Below, one piece after another: positions 1-7,992 of a DNA stretch of 64,000 bases; the first letter of the stretch is position 1, and each line of letters opens with the position of its first letter. Position numbers and translations under genes: made by a program. The notes below the pieces were generated by a model. The model did not search any database and had not been told where the DNA came from. It worked only from the letters and a program-made list of their open reading frames with translations. This DNA comes from Microlunatus speluncae. GTDB taxonomy: Bacteria; Actinomycetota; Actinomycetes; Propionibacteriales; Propionibacteriaceae. The stretch is from contig NZ_VKCZ01000003.1 of NCBI RefSeq assembly GCF_009299835.1, forward strand, positions 124,001 to 188,000, read 5' to 3'.

Positions 1-639
1 ACCCAGCTGCACTCGCTCATCGACATCTACTCACCGGCCCGCCCGGCCAAGATCTTCAACGCGATCAGCAAGGGGTTCGCCGAACTCCGCGACGTCGGGC
101 ACACCCCGCTGGCCGAGCCTTCCTTCCCCGGGCTGGAGATCAGCCCGGCGAACCGCGCGATGACCGGCAACGGCCGGCTGAGCTTCACCGTCCCCCGCGG
201 GGTGACCGTGGCGCCGAACACCTGTGCCTCGGCCGCTCAGGTGATGCAGGTCGACGCCGGCTCGCCGCGCTACGAGATCGACTTCTGGCATACCGATCCG
301 GTGGCCGGCATCCATGGCAAGTACTACAAGCAGTTGCTGATCGACGGCGTCAACATCTGGAACCGTGACCTGGGCGACGCCTGGCCCTGGTTCTACCTCC
401 AGGGATCCGATCATCAGGGGCCGATCGACATCACCGACTTCGTCCAGGGCAAGAGCTCGGTCAAGATCGAATACCGGCTGTGCTCCGGCTCCAGCTCGGT
501 CTTCCACCTGGACGTCCTCGACTACAAGATCGACAACCTGAAGACCATCGGACTCGGCCTGAAGAACGGCGGCTTCGAAGACGACACGGCCTGGACCCTC
601 ACCGGCTCCGGTCCCGTCTCCGTCACCCTCGCCAACTGA
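1..639 (+). CDS. 3' end of a probable secreted carbohydrate-related protein (partial)
   Basis: The frame is open from base 1, so the start lies upstream of the window; 212 codons are visible before the TGA. The first part (IDIYSPARPAKIF...) looks like the end of a larger folded domain. The rest is rich in Thr, Gly, Trp and aromatic residues and beta-strand-like (FWHTDPVAGIHGKYYKQLL, NGGFEDDTAWTLTGSG), which resembles the C-terminal beta-sandwich or carbohydrate-binding modules of secreted glycosidases. I do not recognise the family. Its position 4 kb upstream of an oligosaccharide transporter and lyase operon is compatible with a glycan-degrading enzyme, but that is inference from context. 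No terminator is obvious; two short dispersed repeats follow at once. Confidence 0.6.
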   Translation, partial: TQLHSLIDIYSPARPAKIFNAISKGFAELRDVGHTPLAEPSFPGLEISPANRAMTGNGRLSFTVPRGVTVAPNTCASAAQVMQVDAGSPRYEIDFWHTDPVAGIHGKYYKQLLIDGVNIWNRDLGDAWPWFYLQGSDHQGPIDITDFVQGKSSVKIEYRLCSGSSSVFHLDVLDYKIDNLKTIGLGLKNGGFEDDTAWTLTGSGPVSVTLAN

Positions 640-644
640 CAAGC

Positions 645-706
645 TCGTTCCCTGAGCCTGTCGAGACCGCAGTCGGCTCGGTCGTTCCCTGAGCTTGTCG
701 AAGGGC
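645..706 (+). repeat. Two tandem copies of the short GAGCCTGTCGA-type dispersed repeat
   Basis: Two copies of CGTTCCCTGAGC(C/T)TGTCGA lie 38 bp apart between the partial gene and the VOC gene. The second is complete (…TCGAAGGGC). The same sequence recurs at least seven more times in this window, as expected of a REP-like extragenic repeat. It also fills most of the convergent gap here. Confidence 0.75.
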
Positions 707-728
707 AGACCGGATCGAGCCGCTCCGG

Positions 729-2039
729 TCACCCAGCGATGATCAACACCTCATTGCCCTCCGGGTCGGCGATCAACCACCGTCCGTCCACCGCTTCCTC
801 ATCGCGAACCCGTCCACCGGCGGCCAGGGCCGACTCGACCCGCGTCGCAACCTGATCACCGGGCAGGCTGAGCTCGATCCGGGTCCGGTTCCGTTGCCGG
901 AGCCGTTCCTCGGCCGGCTCGGTGATCAGCTGGAAGAAGACCGGCGGATTCAGCCGGCGCGGATCGTAGAGATCGGTGACGAACGGCCGCGGGTCGAGCT
1001 CGTAGCCGAGCGCGGCGCACCAGAAGGCCCGGACCACCGGCACGTCGACGGCGTCGATGCCGACCTGGACGAAGCGCAGCGGAGTCTGATCCGCGGTCAG
1101 TGACATGCCGCGAGCCGCTGCCTGCACCTTCGGAGCCAGCTCGGCGAAGCGTACGTCCTCCCACTGGTCCTTGGCGGTGTCGATCATGACTCCGTCGGGC
1201 CGCAGATCGATCAGCAGCGGCAGGCCCGCGCCGTCGGCGATCCGGGCCACGGTGCCGGCCAGTTCGGCGGCCCGCAGCGGCGCCGCGACCGGATAGAAGA
1301 TCATCGCGCCGAACAGGATCCGCCAGTCGGCCGTCTCGGGACCCCAATCCGATCCGTCGCCACCCAGCTGCTCGCCGCTCAGTCGATCACCGCCCGGAGC
1401 CAGCGGGATGAGGTCGACCTCGTTGCCGTCGGCATCGGCGATCGTGCCGTAGTAGTCGCCGACGAACGCCTCCCGGGCTCCGGCCGCCTTGATCGTCGCC
1501 AACGTGTCGAGCACGATCGGATGCGGCCGGGCCACATCGAGATGGAACCGATTGCGCAGCGGCCGGGGCTCGTCCACCTGCCGGCAACAGACTGCCGGGT
1601 CCCGCCGCAGCGGGTCCACCAACCCGTCGGCGCCGTCGGGCCGGTAGCCGAGCACGTCCCGCCAGAAGGTCAGAATCGGCTCCGGATCCTGCGCCGCGAA
1701 CGCGACCCGGAACGATTGCAGCGCCGACGGGTCGGCCGTCAACGCGAGATCCCGAGCCGCGGCCGAGATCACGCGCGCCGTGTCGAGGTCGGCGGGCACC
1801 AAGCCGTCCGGATCACCGGCGCCGATGCGTACCCGCACTCCGGTGGCCCGCAGATCCAACTCGGGCCGGCGCTCCTCGGCCCCGGTCAACTCGATGATCC
1901 GATGGATCAGGGCCGCGCCCGCGGTGTGGGAGGAGGTGTCGAACCAGGCCTCCGCGCCGTCCGCCAGCACCCGCCAGTCCTCAACTCCCGTGGCCTGCCG
2001 GAACTCCCGGGCGGTGAGTCGCTCGTCATCGGGCATCAC
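729..2039 (-). CDS. Duplicated PCD-like / VOC (glyoxalase-like) protein
   Basis: 436 residues built as an internal duplication. Residues about 1-95 (LTAREFRQATGVEDWRVL...AWFDTSSHTAGAALIHRI) resemble a pterin-4a-carbinolamine dehydratase-like helical/beta module. It is followed by a VOC domain at about 100-215 (FRVAFAAQDPEPILTFWRDVLGY...DADGNEVDLIPL). The pair repeats at about 230-330 (DWRILFGAMIFYPVAAPLRAAEL...) and 335-436 (VQVGIDAVDVPVVRAFWCAALGYEL...DPEGNEVLII). VOC enzymes bind a metal or small organics; no substrate can be assigned. Fused PCD-like/VOC proteins are common in actinobacteria, and the full tandem makes a pseudo-dimer of both modules in one chain. A 54-bp hairpin repeat lies just upstream. 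The gene appears monocistronic, with only loose spacing to the minus-strand gene upstream. Confidence 0.8.
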   Translation of the reverse strand: MMPDDERLTAREFRQATGVEDWRVLADGAEAWFDTSSHTAGAALIHRIIELTGAEERRPELDLRATGVRVRIGAGDPDGLVPADLDTARVISAAARDLALTADPSALQSFRVAFAAQDPEPILTFWRDVLGYRPDGADGLVDPLRRDPAVCCRQVDEPRPLRNRFHLDVARPHPIVLDTLATIKAAGAREAFVGDYYGTIADADGNEVDLIPLAPGGDRLSGEQLGGDGSDWGPETADWRILFGAMIFYPVAAPLRAAELAGTVARIADGAGLPLLIDLRPDGVMIDTAKDQWEDVRFAELAPKVQAAARGMSLTADQTPLRFVQVGIDAVDVPVVRAFWCAALGYELDPRPFVTDLYDPRRLNPPVFFQLITEPAEERLRQRNRTRIELSLPGDQVATRVESALAAGGRVRDEEAVDGRWLIADPEGNEVLIIAG

Positions 2040-2064
2040 AGCAGCATGCTACGCACCCCGCACC

Positions 2065-2118
2065 CCGAGTTGTCAGAACTGAGTAGCCCTCTGGCACAAC
2101 TCAGTTCTGACAAGTCGG
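2065..2118. repeat. 54-bp hairpin repeat, copy 1
   Basis: The 19-nt arms CCGAGTTGTCAGAACTGAG and CTCAGTTCTGACAAGTCGG pair with one mismatch around the 16-nt loop TAGCCCTCTGGCACAA. The copy begins 8 bp beyond the stop codon of the minus-strand P-loop gene at 2126. It could serve as that gene's terminator, although no T-run follows. First of five copies. Confidence 0.95.
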
Positions 2119-2125
2119 CGGGAGG

Positions 2126-2776
2126 TCAGGTTTCAGCGAGTCGGGCGTGGGCGATCGAGGCCAGGTCGGCGGGACTTCGATCGGCGGCGTCGAGCTCGAT
2201 CACCGGCCAGCCGGACCGACGGAGCACTCGGCGGGTCAGCTCCACCTCCTGCCGAAGGTGTTCGGCGGCGGTCTCCAGATCGACGACGTGAGTCGTGCCG
2301 GGGGCAGCGTGCAGCTTGCCGATGTACCAGGCGAGCCATTCGGGGCTCTCCCGTTCGGCGGCCCGGAGCAGCGTGGTCAGCGGATCGTCGATCAACACGA
2401 TGATGATCACCTCGGTCGGCTGGGCGGCCCGAGCCAGCTCCAGCACGATCTCGGTGATCTCGTCCTCGTCGTGTCCCCAGGCCCAGAGCGACGGGATGAA
2501 CGGGAGCAGGGCGTCGGTGATCAACAAGTCGACGCCGTCACGCTCGGCCTGCCGCAGGTAGCCCCGGGTCGCCTCGACCAGAGTCTCGGGCCGGACCGAT
2601 CCGGCGCCGCCGTCGAACTCCGCCGCAACGTCTGCGAAGGCAGGTCGGGTGAGAATCTGCTCCTCGGCGAAGTGATCAACAACGAACCCGTCCGTCGCGT
2701 ACCGCTCGACCAGTGCCCGGGACAGCGTGGACTTGCCGACGCCGGGGCTGCCGATGACGGAGATCAACCGGGTCAC
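2126..2776 (-). CDS. P-loop NTPase, nucleotide-kinase-like
   Basis: 216 residues beginning MTRLISVIGSPGVGKSTLSR, so the Walker A motif GSPGVGKST is at residues 9-17. A hydrophobic strand ending in Asp (GVDLLITDALLPF, around residue 85) could act as Walker B, and the C-terminal half has a second strand/His-rich segment (TTHVVDLETAAEH). The overall plan is that of small adenylate-kinase-like phosphotransferases or AAA-type nucleoside kinases. No LID or base-recognition motif is clear enough to name a substrate. The ATG start sits directly before the P-loop strand. It is transcribed with the DinB-like gene upstream (28-bp gap), perhaps as a two-gene unit. Confidence 0.75.
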   Translation of the reverse strand: MTRLISVIGSPGVGKSTLSRALVERYATDGFVVDHFAEEQILTRPAFADVAAEFDGGAGSVRPETLVEATRGYLRQAERDGVDLLITDALLPFIPSLWAWGHDEDEITEIVLELARAAQPTEVIIIVLIDDPLTTLLRAAERESPEWLAWYIGKLHAAPGTTHVVDLETAAEHLRQEVELTRRVLRRSGWPVIELDAADRSPADLASIAHARLAET

Positions 2777-2804
2777 CGGCCCAGCCTGTCAGACCCGCTC
2801 GGGT

Positions 2805-3407
2805 TCAGTTGGGCCAGGTGGGGGAGCGGCCCAGCAGGGCGACGATCCGGTCCAGCTCGGTCCCGTCGGCGGGCTGGGCCACGGCCGGTCCGAAGAAGGC
2901 GCCGGGGCCGGTCCGGGACTCATCGTCCGGGATCTGCTCCGACATCGCCAGCACCGGTTGGGTGATCTCGGCGTCGAACGTGATGGGCAGGTCAAGGGCC
3001 CGGGCCAGATCCCACGCGTGGACGACAGTGTCGACCAGGTGCATCATGACCGCCTGCGAGCCGGCGAACTCCCGGTCCTTGGTCAGCACGGGCAGTGCGA
3101 ACGATCGATCGAGCACGTCGGGCTCGGCGAAGGTCACGACCAGCGCCTCGGTGGCGCGGACGTAGTCGGCCACCGGGTCAGCGCGTTCCAGGTCACCGAC
3201 CCAGACATCGGGATCCGAACCGTGCCCCTGCGCGGCGGCGGCAAAGCCGAGATTCTCGGTGGTCAGATGATCGAACAGCTGGCGCAGATCCCAATCCCCA
3301 CAGGGCGTCGACCGGTTCAGCTGCTCCGGAGTGGCCTGGCGGGCGATGTCGATGATCTGTCGGGACGCGGTCGCATGGTGCTGGACAATCGAAGTATCGG
3401 TAGGCAT
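2805..3407 (-). CDS. TIGR03086-type metal-binding protein (DinB/MDMPI fold)
   Basis: 200 residues. STPCGDWDLRQLFDHL near the N-terminus and VMMHLVDTVVHAWDLARAL in the middle are the two signature segments of the mycothiol-dependent maleylpyruvate isomerase / DinB-like family. The His residues in those segments are the expected metal ligands, and the C-terminal GPGAFFGPAV segment is also typical. Such proteins act on mycothiol or small electrophile adducts, but the true substrate is unknown for most members. The gene diverges from a MarR regulator with a dyad between the two starts, so control by that regulator is likely. It is probably co-transcribed with the downstream P-loop gene. Confidence 0.8.
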   Translation of the reverse strand: MPTDTSIVQHHATASRQIIDIARQATPEQLNRSTPCGDWDLRQLFDHLTTENLGFAAAAQGHGSDPDVWVGDLERADPVADYVRATEALVVTFAEPDVLDRSFALPVLTKDREFAGSQAVMMHLVDTVVHAWDLARALDLPITFDAEITQPVLAMSEQIPDDESRTGPGAFFGPAVAQPADGTELDRIVALLGRSPTWPN

Positions 3408-3416
3408 GAATAGATC

Positions 3417-3432
3417 ATATGCAGTCGCATAT
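3417..3432. promoter_or_regulatory. Inverted repeat between divergent genes, likely MarR operator
   Basis: ATATGC-AGTC-GCATAT is a perfect 6-bp dyad with a 4-bp spacer inside an AT-rich pocket of the 51-bp divergent gap (starts at 3407 and 3459). Its place and size fit an operator bound by the adjacent MarR-family protein. Confidence 0.6.
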
Positions 3433-3458
3433 CATCTGTCCAGCGGTATCGTCAGAAC

Positions 3459-3896
3459 ATGGCAAAGAGTTCGCGGCCCGACCTCGCGGCCATGCTGGTC
3501 CCCATCGGTCGTCGGCTGATGGCGCTGGAGCAACCGATCCTCGACGCCGCCGGCCTGAGCATGTGGGGCTACGTGGTGCTGCTGGCGCTCGGTGACGAGC
3601 CGGTACGGACCCAGGCCGCCCTGGCCGAGATGATCGGCGCCGACAAGACCCGGATCATCGCCGACCTGGACGAACTGCAGGACCGCGGCATGATCACCCG
3701 CAACCCCGATCCCGACGACCGCCGGGTCCGCCTGGTCGCGATCACCACCAAGGGCCGCCGCACCCGCGACCGAGCCCAGACCGAGATCCAGCAGGCCGAG
3801 GAACAGCTGCTGACGGCCCTCCCGCTAGCCGACCGCAAGGCCTTCCTCCGCTGCTCGCAAACCTTGGCCGAGCTCATCCGCAGCGGCGACCTCTGA
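3459..3896 (+). CDS. MarR family transcriptional regulator
   Basis: 145 residues with the MarR winged-helix layout. A dimerisation helix comes first (LVPIGRRLMALEQPILDAAGLSMWGYVVLLAL). The recognition helix follows in AALAEMIGADKTRIIADLDELQDRGMITR, and the wing is NPDPDDRRVRLVAITTKGRRTRDRA. No Cys-based redox sensor is present. It diverges from the TIGR03086 gene, with a perfect short inverted repeat between the starts. It is probably an autoregulator and repressor of the neighbouring pair; the ligand is unknown. Confidence 0.88.
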   Translation: MAKSSRPDLAAMLVPIGRRLMALEQPILDAAGLSMWGYVVLLALGDEPVRTQAALAEMIGADKTRIIADLDELQDRGMITRNPDPDDRRVRLVAITTKGRRTRDRAQTEIQQAEEQLLTALPLADRKAFLRCSQTLAELIRSGDL

Positions 3897-4153
3897 CGTC
3901 GGCGTCGATCACGAGTCGGTCACGCTTTCCATGATCGACAACCGCCTGCGCCGGCCGGGCGCACACTGATCGAAGCCGCTGCGGAACTCTTCCGGCGGAC
4001 TACACGGCAACGTCTGAGTTGGGGACTTGTGACTGCTGCGCGCTTCAATCCACCGCCCGGTTGGCCGACGCCACCGACACCGGAATGGCGGCCGCCGCCT
4101 GCTTGGGATGATGATCATGTTTCCGCAGACCCAGCACCGGACCGCTGGCCGCC
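3897..4153. other. 257-bp gap with a probable displaced N-terminus
   Basis: From the GTG at 4029 one frame encodes a Pro/Trp-rich start (RFNPPPGWPTPPTPEW...PPPAWDDDH). This is the usual N-terminal tail of actinobacterial membrane proteins of the excalibur type, but the frame does not join the excalibur domain downstream. No other gene is apparent between 3897 and 4028. Confidence 0.5.
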
Positions 4154-4522
4154 GTGCCGGGGCCGGCGCCGACGACGACCGTCACCATGGAGAAGACGAC
4201 CCTGGCGACTGCGTCGGCGACTGCGACCGTGACGGAGCCGCCCGCGACGATCGAAGTCACCAAGACGATCAAGTCGACGCGTACGGTCTCGGCGGCACCG
4301 AAGCCACGGGTGACCGTGACGGTCACCGAAGAGCCGGAGATCTACGATGACGGCTCAGCCGGCGACGAGGACGCTGCCGAGGACGAAGACGATCCCGATC
4401 AGTCCGTCTACTACCGCAATTGTTCGGCCGCCCGGGCCGCCGGAGTCACCCCGCTGTATGCCGGCGACCCCGGATACGACTCTCATCTCGATCGCGACGG
4501 CGACGGGGTCGCCTGCGAGTAA
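4154..4522 (+). CDS. Excalibur calcium-binding domain protein, probably 5'-damaged
   Basis: 122 residues from a GTG. A Thr/Val-rich low-complexity stretch (TTTVTMEKTTLATASATATVT) and an acidic linker (DEDAAEDEDDPDQS) lead into a clear C-terminal excalibur domain. That domain has YYRNCSAARAAG, a YDSHLDRDGDGVACE ending, the conserved Cys pair and the EF-like DxDxDG loop. Family members are usually exported or anchored by a transmembrane helix after a PPPGW-rich tail. Here the tail lies in a different frame upstream (from 4029) and no hydrophobic helix is present, so the gene may be frameshifted and internally deleted. A 26-bp hairpin follows 37 bp after the stop. Whether it is expressed is uncertain. 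Confidence 0.55.
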   Translation: MPGPAPTTTVTMEKTTLATASATATVTEPPATIEVTKTIKSTRTVSAAPKPRVTVTVTEEPEIYDDGSAGDEDAAEDEDDPDQSVYYRNCSAARAAGVTPLYAGDPGYDSHLDRDGDGVACE

Positions 4523-4559
4523 CTCCCGGCCTCCCGATGGCCGAGGCCATTCCACCAAA

Positions 4560-4619
4560 CGCGTCAGTTCCAGTCATCCGCGGCAGTTGCATCTGCCGCG
4601 GATGACTGCAACTGACGCG
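4560..4619 (+). terminator. Long near-perfect hairpin after the excalibur gene
   Basis: 26-nt arms (4560-4585 and 4594-4619) pair with a single mismatch around an 8-nt loop. The inner stem begins CAGTCATCCGCGGCA. There is no T-tract. It is placed as a terminator for the excalibur gene and insulates the sugar operon. Confidence 0.6.
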
Positions 4620-4679
4620 GCTGCTTTCCGGTGCCGGCCCGGTGTGACCCGGAGGGTGTACCGCGGGGAGCGGTTTCGT

Positions 4680-4747
4680 GGTGCGGAAAGCTTGCACCGG
4701 TGGCGAAACGGTGCGAAAGTTAGGGACAATCAGGAAGCGTTTTCCGA
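4680..4747 (+). promoter_or_regulatory. Operator region of the sugar operon, LacI-type site
   Basis: GGAAGCGTTTTCC at 4733-4745 has GGAA/TTCC half-sites around a central CG, as in LacI/PurR/CcpA-family operators. A second dyad, GGTGC...GCACC, spans 4680-4698. Both lie in the leader of the DUF624/ABC-transporter operon, where a carbohydrate-responsive repressor is expected. No LacI-type gene is present in the window, so the regulator would be encoded elsewhere. Confidence 0.5.
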
Positions 4748-4792
4748 CTTTCTGTTTCGGGGAATTGAAACGTCTCACACGGAGGCACGTCC

Positions 4793-5425
4793 ATGGCAAC
4801 GATGGCCACGAAGGCTGTCCGGGCCTGCGAGGAGGTGCTCTGGATCGCGAAGGTCAACGCGGTCTGGATCCTGCTCGCGCTGCTCGGCGGTGTGGTCTTC
4901 GGTGTCGGCCCGGCGACCCTTGCCGCGGCGACGATCAGCCGCCGGCATCACCGCGGCGAGGACGTTGCGGTGCTCCGGTCGGCCTGGGCGGCCTACCGAC
5001 GTGCCTTCGTGCCGGGCAACGCGCTCGGCCTGCCGCTGATCGCGGTCGGCCTGCTGCTCGCCTGGAACTGGCGATTCGCCGGCGACACCGGCAATGCGCC
5101 GATGACGGTCCTGGTCGGCTGTGCCGCCGCCGGGTACGCCGCGATCGTGGCCGTGCTGCCCCCGTTGTACGCGCACTACGACCTGCCTCTGCGCGGCTAT
5201 CTTCCGGTCGCGTCCAAGTTCGTCCTGGTCAACCTGCCCGGGTCGATCCTGCTGATCTTCATCCTGCTCGCCGTCGGCTTCGCCAGCTACCTGATCCCGG
5301 GGCTGTTGATCTTCATCAGCTTCGGTTTGTGGATCACCGTTGATTCCTATCTCTGCCAGCGATTCTTCGCCGCGAACGACGATCGCGTCGCGGCCCGAGC
5401 AGGTGCGGACAGCGTCCAGCACTGA
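4793..5425 (+). CDS. YesL-like (DUF624) membrane protein
   Basis: 210 residues with about five hydrophobic segments: AVWILLALLGGVVFGVGPAT, LGLPLIAVGLLLAW, MTVLVGCAAAGYAAIVAVL, VNLPGSILLIFILLAVGFA and LIPGLLIFISFGLWI. The N-terminal KVNAVWIL...GVGPATLAAATI pattern is typical of DUF624/YesL. YesL sits in the rhamnogalacturonan gene cluster of Bacillus and accompanies LplABC-type importers in many Gram-positives; its molecular role is not known. ATG at 4793 follows an ACGGAGG Shine-Dalgarno. It is the first gene of the operon that continues with the binding protein 52 bp downstream. Confidence 0.8.
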   Translation: MATMATKAVRACEEVLWIAKVNAVWILLALLGGVVFGVGPATLAAATISRRHHRGEDVAVLRSAWAAYRRAFVPGNALGLPLIAVGLLLAWNWRFAGDTGNAPMTVLVGCAAAGYAAIVAVLPPLYAHYDLPLRGYLPVASKFVLVNLPGSILLIFILLAVGFASYLIPGLLIFISFGLWITVDSYLCQRFFAANDDRVAARAGADSVQH

Positions 5426-5477
5426 GCATTCGCACGACCCGGCCCGGGAGGCCGGCAAGACATTCGAAGGAGAAGTC

Positions 5478-7001
5478 ATGCGTCGTTCCAAGATCGTCGC
5501 GGGCCTGCTGGCGGCCGTCCTGGCCGGCGGGCTGGCCGCCTGTGGCGGCCCGGAGGCGGGCGGCAGCTCGGACACGGTGACCATCATGGCGCCGCTGCTG
5601 GTGCCGGAGGCGCCGCCGGCCGAAAACCCGGTGCACAAACGCCTGGAAGTGATCATGGGCAAGAAGCTCCAGGTCAACTGGGCGCCCGATTCCTCCTACG
5701 AGGACCGGACCAACATCACCCTCGCCGGCGACGACGTACCGGACCTGATGATCTTCAAGGTCAAGACGGCGGGCTTCATCAAGAACGCCCAGGCGGGTGC
5801 CTTCTGGGACCTGACCGACAAGCTCAAGGACTATCCCAACCTGGTCTCGGACAACCCGGACGTGCAGCTGGCGTCCAGCGTCAACGGGAAGATCTTCGGC
5901 ATCTACCGCGGCCGGGATCCGATCCGGCACGGCGTGATCATCCGCAAGGACTGGCTGGACAAGCTCGGCCTCGAGCCGCCGAAGACCACCGATGATCTCT
6001 ACGCGCTGGCCAAGGCGTTCACCGAGCAGGATCCGGACGGCAACGGCAAGGCCGACACCACCGGCCTGCTGATCCCGAAGTGGCCCGGCGCGATCGGCAC
6101 CGACAGCCCGTACGACGTGCTGGAGACCTGGTTCGGCGCCGGCAACAAGTGGACCGAGCGGGACGGGAAGCTGATCCCGAGCTTCATGACCGAGGAGTTC
6201 ATCCAGGCCGACACCTTCGTCCGGAAGCTGGCGTCGGAGGGCTTGATGAACGCCGACTTCGCGACGATGGATTCGACCACCTGGAACCAGCCGTTCTACA
6301 ACGGCAAGGCGGGGATCATCATCGACGTCCTCGACCGCGGCAATCAGATCCTCGATCTGTTCGCCGAGAAGGACGCCAAGGATCTCGACTCCTACGTCGA
6401 CGTCACCGGCCAGCTGACCGGTCCGGACGGCACTCTGCATGCCTACCCGACCCAGGGCTATGCCGGCTTCGTCGCGATTCCCAAGGCGCGGGTACGGACC
6501 GAGGAGCAGCTGAAGGAGATCCTCGGCGTCCTGGACAAGCTGAACAGCCGCGAGGCCGAGGTGGCCATGTCCAACGGCATCGAGGGCCAGAGCTTCACCG
6601 TCGAGGACGGCTACGCCGTGCCGGCCGCCGAGACGCCGGAGAACGATCTGATCCTGCGGGCGACCAAGACCTACGTGCAGCTCCGGATGAACGTGAACGG
6701 GCCGCGGGTCTACGAACAGAAGCAGCCGAGCGAAGCTCAGCAATCCCTGCTGGACAAGCGATTGGCGATCTGGAAAGAGGATCTGAAGAGTGCGGTCTAC
6801 AACCCGGCCGCACCGTACGTCTCCGACACGTACGTGAGCAAGGGCGCCCAACTGGACAACATCATCGCCGACGCCCGGATCAAGTACATCGCCGGCCAGA
6901 TCGATGAGCAGGGCCTTCGGGAGGCGATCAAGCTCTGGCAGAGCAGCGGTGGCACTCAGATCATCGACGAGACCAACGCGCTCTACAACGAGAACAAGTA
7001 A
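5478..7001 (+). CDS. ABC transporter substrate-binding lipoprotein, LplA-type
   Basis: 507 residues. The start at ATG 5478 is fixed by AAGGAG seven bases upstream and by the lipoprotein signal that follows: charged MRRSK, a hydrophobic core, then the lipobox LAAC with Cys22 as the lipidation site. The mature part is a family-1-like extracellular solute-binding protein of the large LplA/YtcQ kind (SSYEDRTNITLAGDDVPDLMIF, GSEWLDKLG-like core, DPDGNGKADTTGL). It would capture an oligosaccharide at the outer face of the membrane for the two permeases immediately downstream. Which sugar cannot be read from the sequence, but the lyase genes in the operon argue for unsaturated rhamnogalacturonan-type products. 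No ATPase gene is present, so a shared MsmX-type ATPase is implied. Confidence 0.88.
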   Translation: MRRSKIVAGLLAAVLAGGLAACGGPEAGGSSDTVTIMAPLLVPEAPPAENPVHKRLEVIMGKKLQVNWAPDSSYEDRTNITLAGDDVPDLMIFKVKTAGFIKNAQAGAFWDLTDKLKDYPNLVSDNPDVQLASSVNGKIFGIYRGRDPIRHGVIIRKDWLDKLGLEPPKTTDDLYALAKAFTEQDPDGNGKADTTGLLIPKWPGAIGTDSPYDVLETWFGAGNKWTERDGKLIPSFMTEEFIQADTFVRKLASEGLMNADFATMDSTTWNQPFYNGKAGIIIDVLDRGNQILDLFAEKDAKDLDSYVDVTGQLTGPDGTLHAYPTQGYAGFVAIPKARVRTEEQLKEILGVLDKLNSREAEVAMSNGIEGQSFTVEDGYAVPAAETPENDLILRATKTYVQLRMNVNGPRVYEQKQPSEAQQSLLDKRLAIWKEDLKSAVYNPAAPYVSDTYVSKGAQLDNIIADARIKYIAGQIDEQGLREAIKLWQSSGGTQIIDETNALYNENK

Positions 7002-7009
7002 CTCGCGGC

Positions 7010-7981
7010 ATGGTGCAGGTGCAGGATGTCGTCGCGACCCGTTCCCGACCGGATGGCCGGGAGCGGGGTCCGCGGCGGCGCAGTGCGCTGACCCGGTTGA
7101 TCCAGTTCCGGTATCTCTACCTGCTGCTGATCCCCGGCGTCGCGTACTTCCTGATCTTCCGTTACACCCCGATGTACGGCGCGGTGATCGCCTTCAAGGA
7201 CTACGTGCCGTTCCTCGGGATCAACGGCAGCGAGTGGGTCGGCAGCCGCAACTTCACCGACTTCTTCAGCAATCCCGACTTCGGCCGGCTGCTGGTGAAC
7301 ACGCTGATCTTGGCCGCACTCAACCTCTTGATCGCCTTCCCGGTGCCGATCATCATCGCGCTGCTGTTGAACGAGGTCCGGATCTCGATCTACAAGCGGG
7401 CGGTGCAGACGCTGGTCTACATCCCGCATTTCCTGTCCTGGACGATCGTCGCGTCTCTGACCTATCTGCTGTTCGCGTTGGACGCCGGACCGCTGTTCCA
7501 TCTGATCAACGGGGTGCTCGGCAGCCAGGTCGACTTCCTCGCCGATCCGGGGTGGTTCCGGCCGATCATCGTGCTGCAGGAGCTGTGGAAGAACAGCGGC
7601 TGGGGCACGATCATCTTCCTGGCGGCCCTGGCAACGGTCGACACGGAACAGTACGAGGCCGCGACCATCGACGGGGCGGGGCGGTTCCGCCGGGCCTGGC
7701 ACATCACGCTGCCGTCGATCATGTCGACGGTGATGGTGATGCTGATCCTGCAGATCGGCCAGGTGCTGAACACCGGATTCGAGCAGATCTACCTGATGTC
7801 CAACGCGCTCAACCGGTCCGTCGCCGACGTGTTCGACACCTACGTCTACTTCGTCGGCATCACCCAGGGCGCCTACAGCTACAGCACGGCGGTCGGCCTG
7901 TTCAAGGCGGTCGTCGGCGTCGCGTTGATCTTCGGGGCCAACTGGCTGGCCAAGCGCTTCAACCAGACCGGATTGTTCTGA
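7010..7981 (+). CDS. Sugar ABC transporter permease, LplB-type
   Basis: 323 residues with six predicted membrane helices, the first at YLYLLLIPGVAYFLIF. The cytoplasmic EAA loop is present (YEAATIDGAGRFRRAWHITLP) and would dock the ATPase. Signature segments FLSWTIVASLTYLLF and LFKAVVGVALIFGANWLAKR are those of the LplB/YtcP-associated binding-protein-dependent permeases. It follows the binding protein after 8 bp and precedes the second permease by 11 bp, so the three form one importer. Confidence 0.88.
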   Translation: MVQVQDVVATRSRPDGRERGPRRRSALTRLIQFRYLYLLLIPGVAYFLIFRYTPMYGAVIAFKDYVPFLGINGSEWVGSRNFTDFFSNPDFGRLLVNTLILAALNLLIAFPVPIIIALLLNEVRISIYKRAVQTLVYIPHFLSWTIVASLTYLLFALDAGPLFHLINGVLGSQVDFLADPGWFRPIIVLQELWKNSGWGTIIFLAALATVDTEQYEAATIDGAGRFRRAWHITLPSIMSTVMVMLILQIGQVLNTGFEQIYLMSNALNRSVADVFDTYVYFVGITQGAYSYSTAVGLFKAVVGVALIFGANWLAKRFNQTGLF

Positions 7982-7992
7982 GGGGGCGGCCG

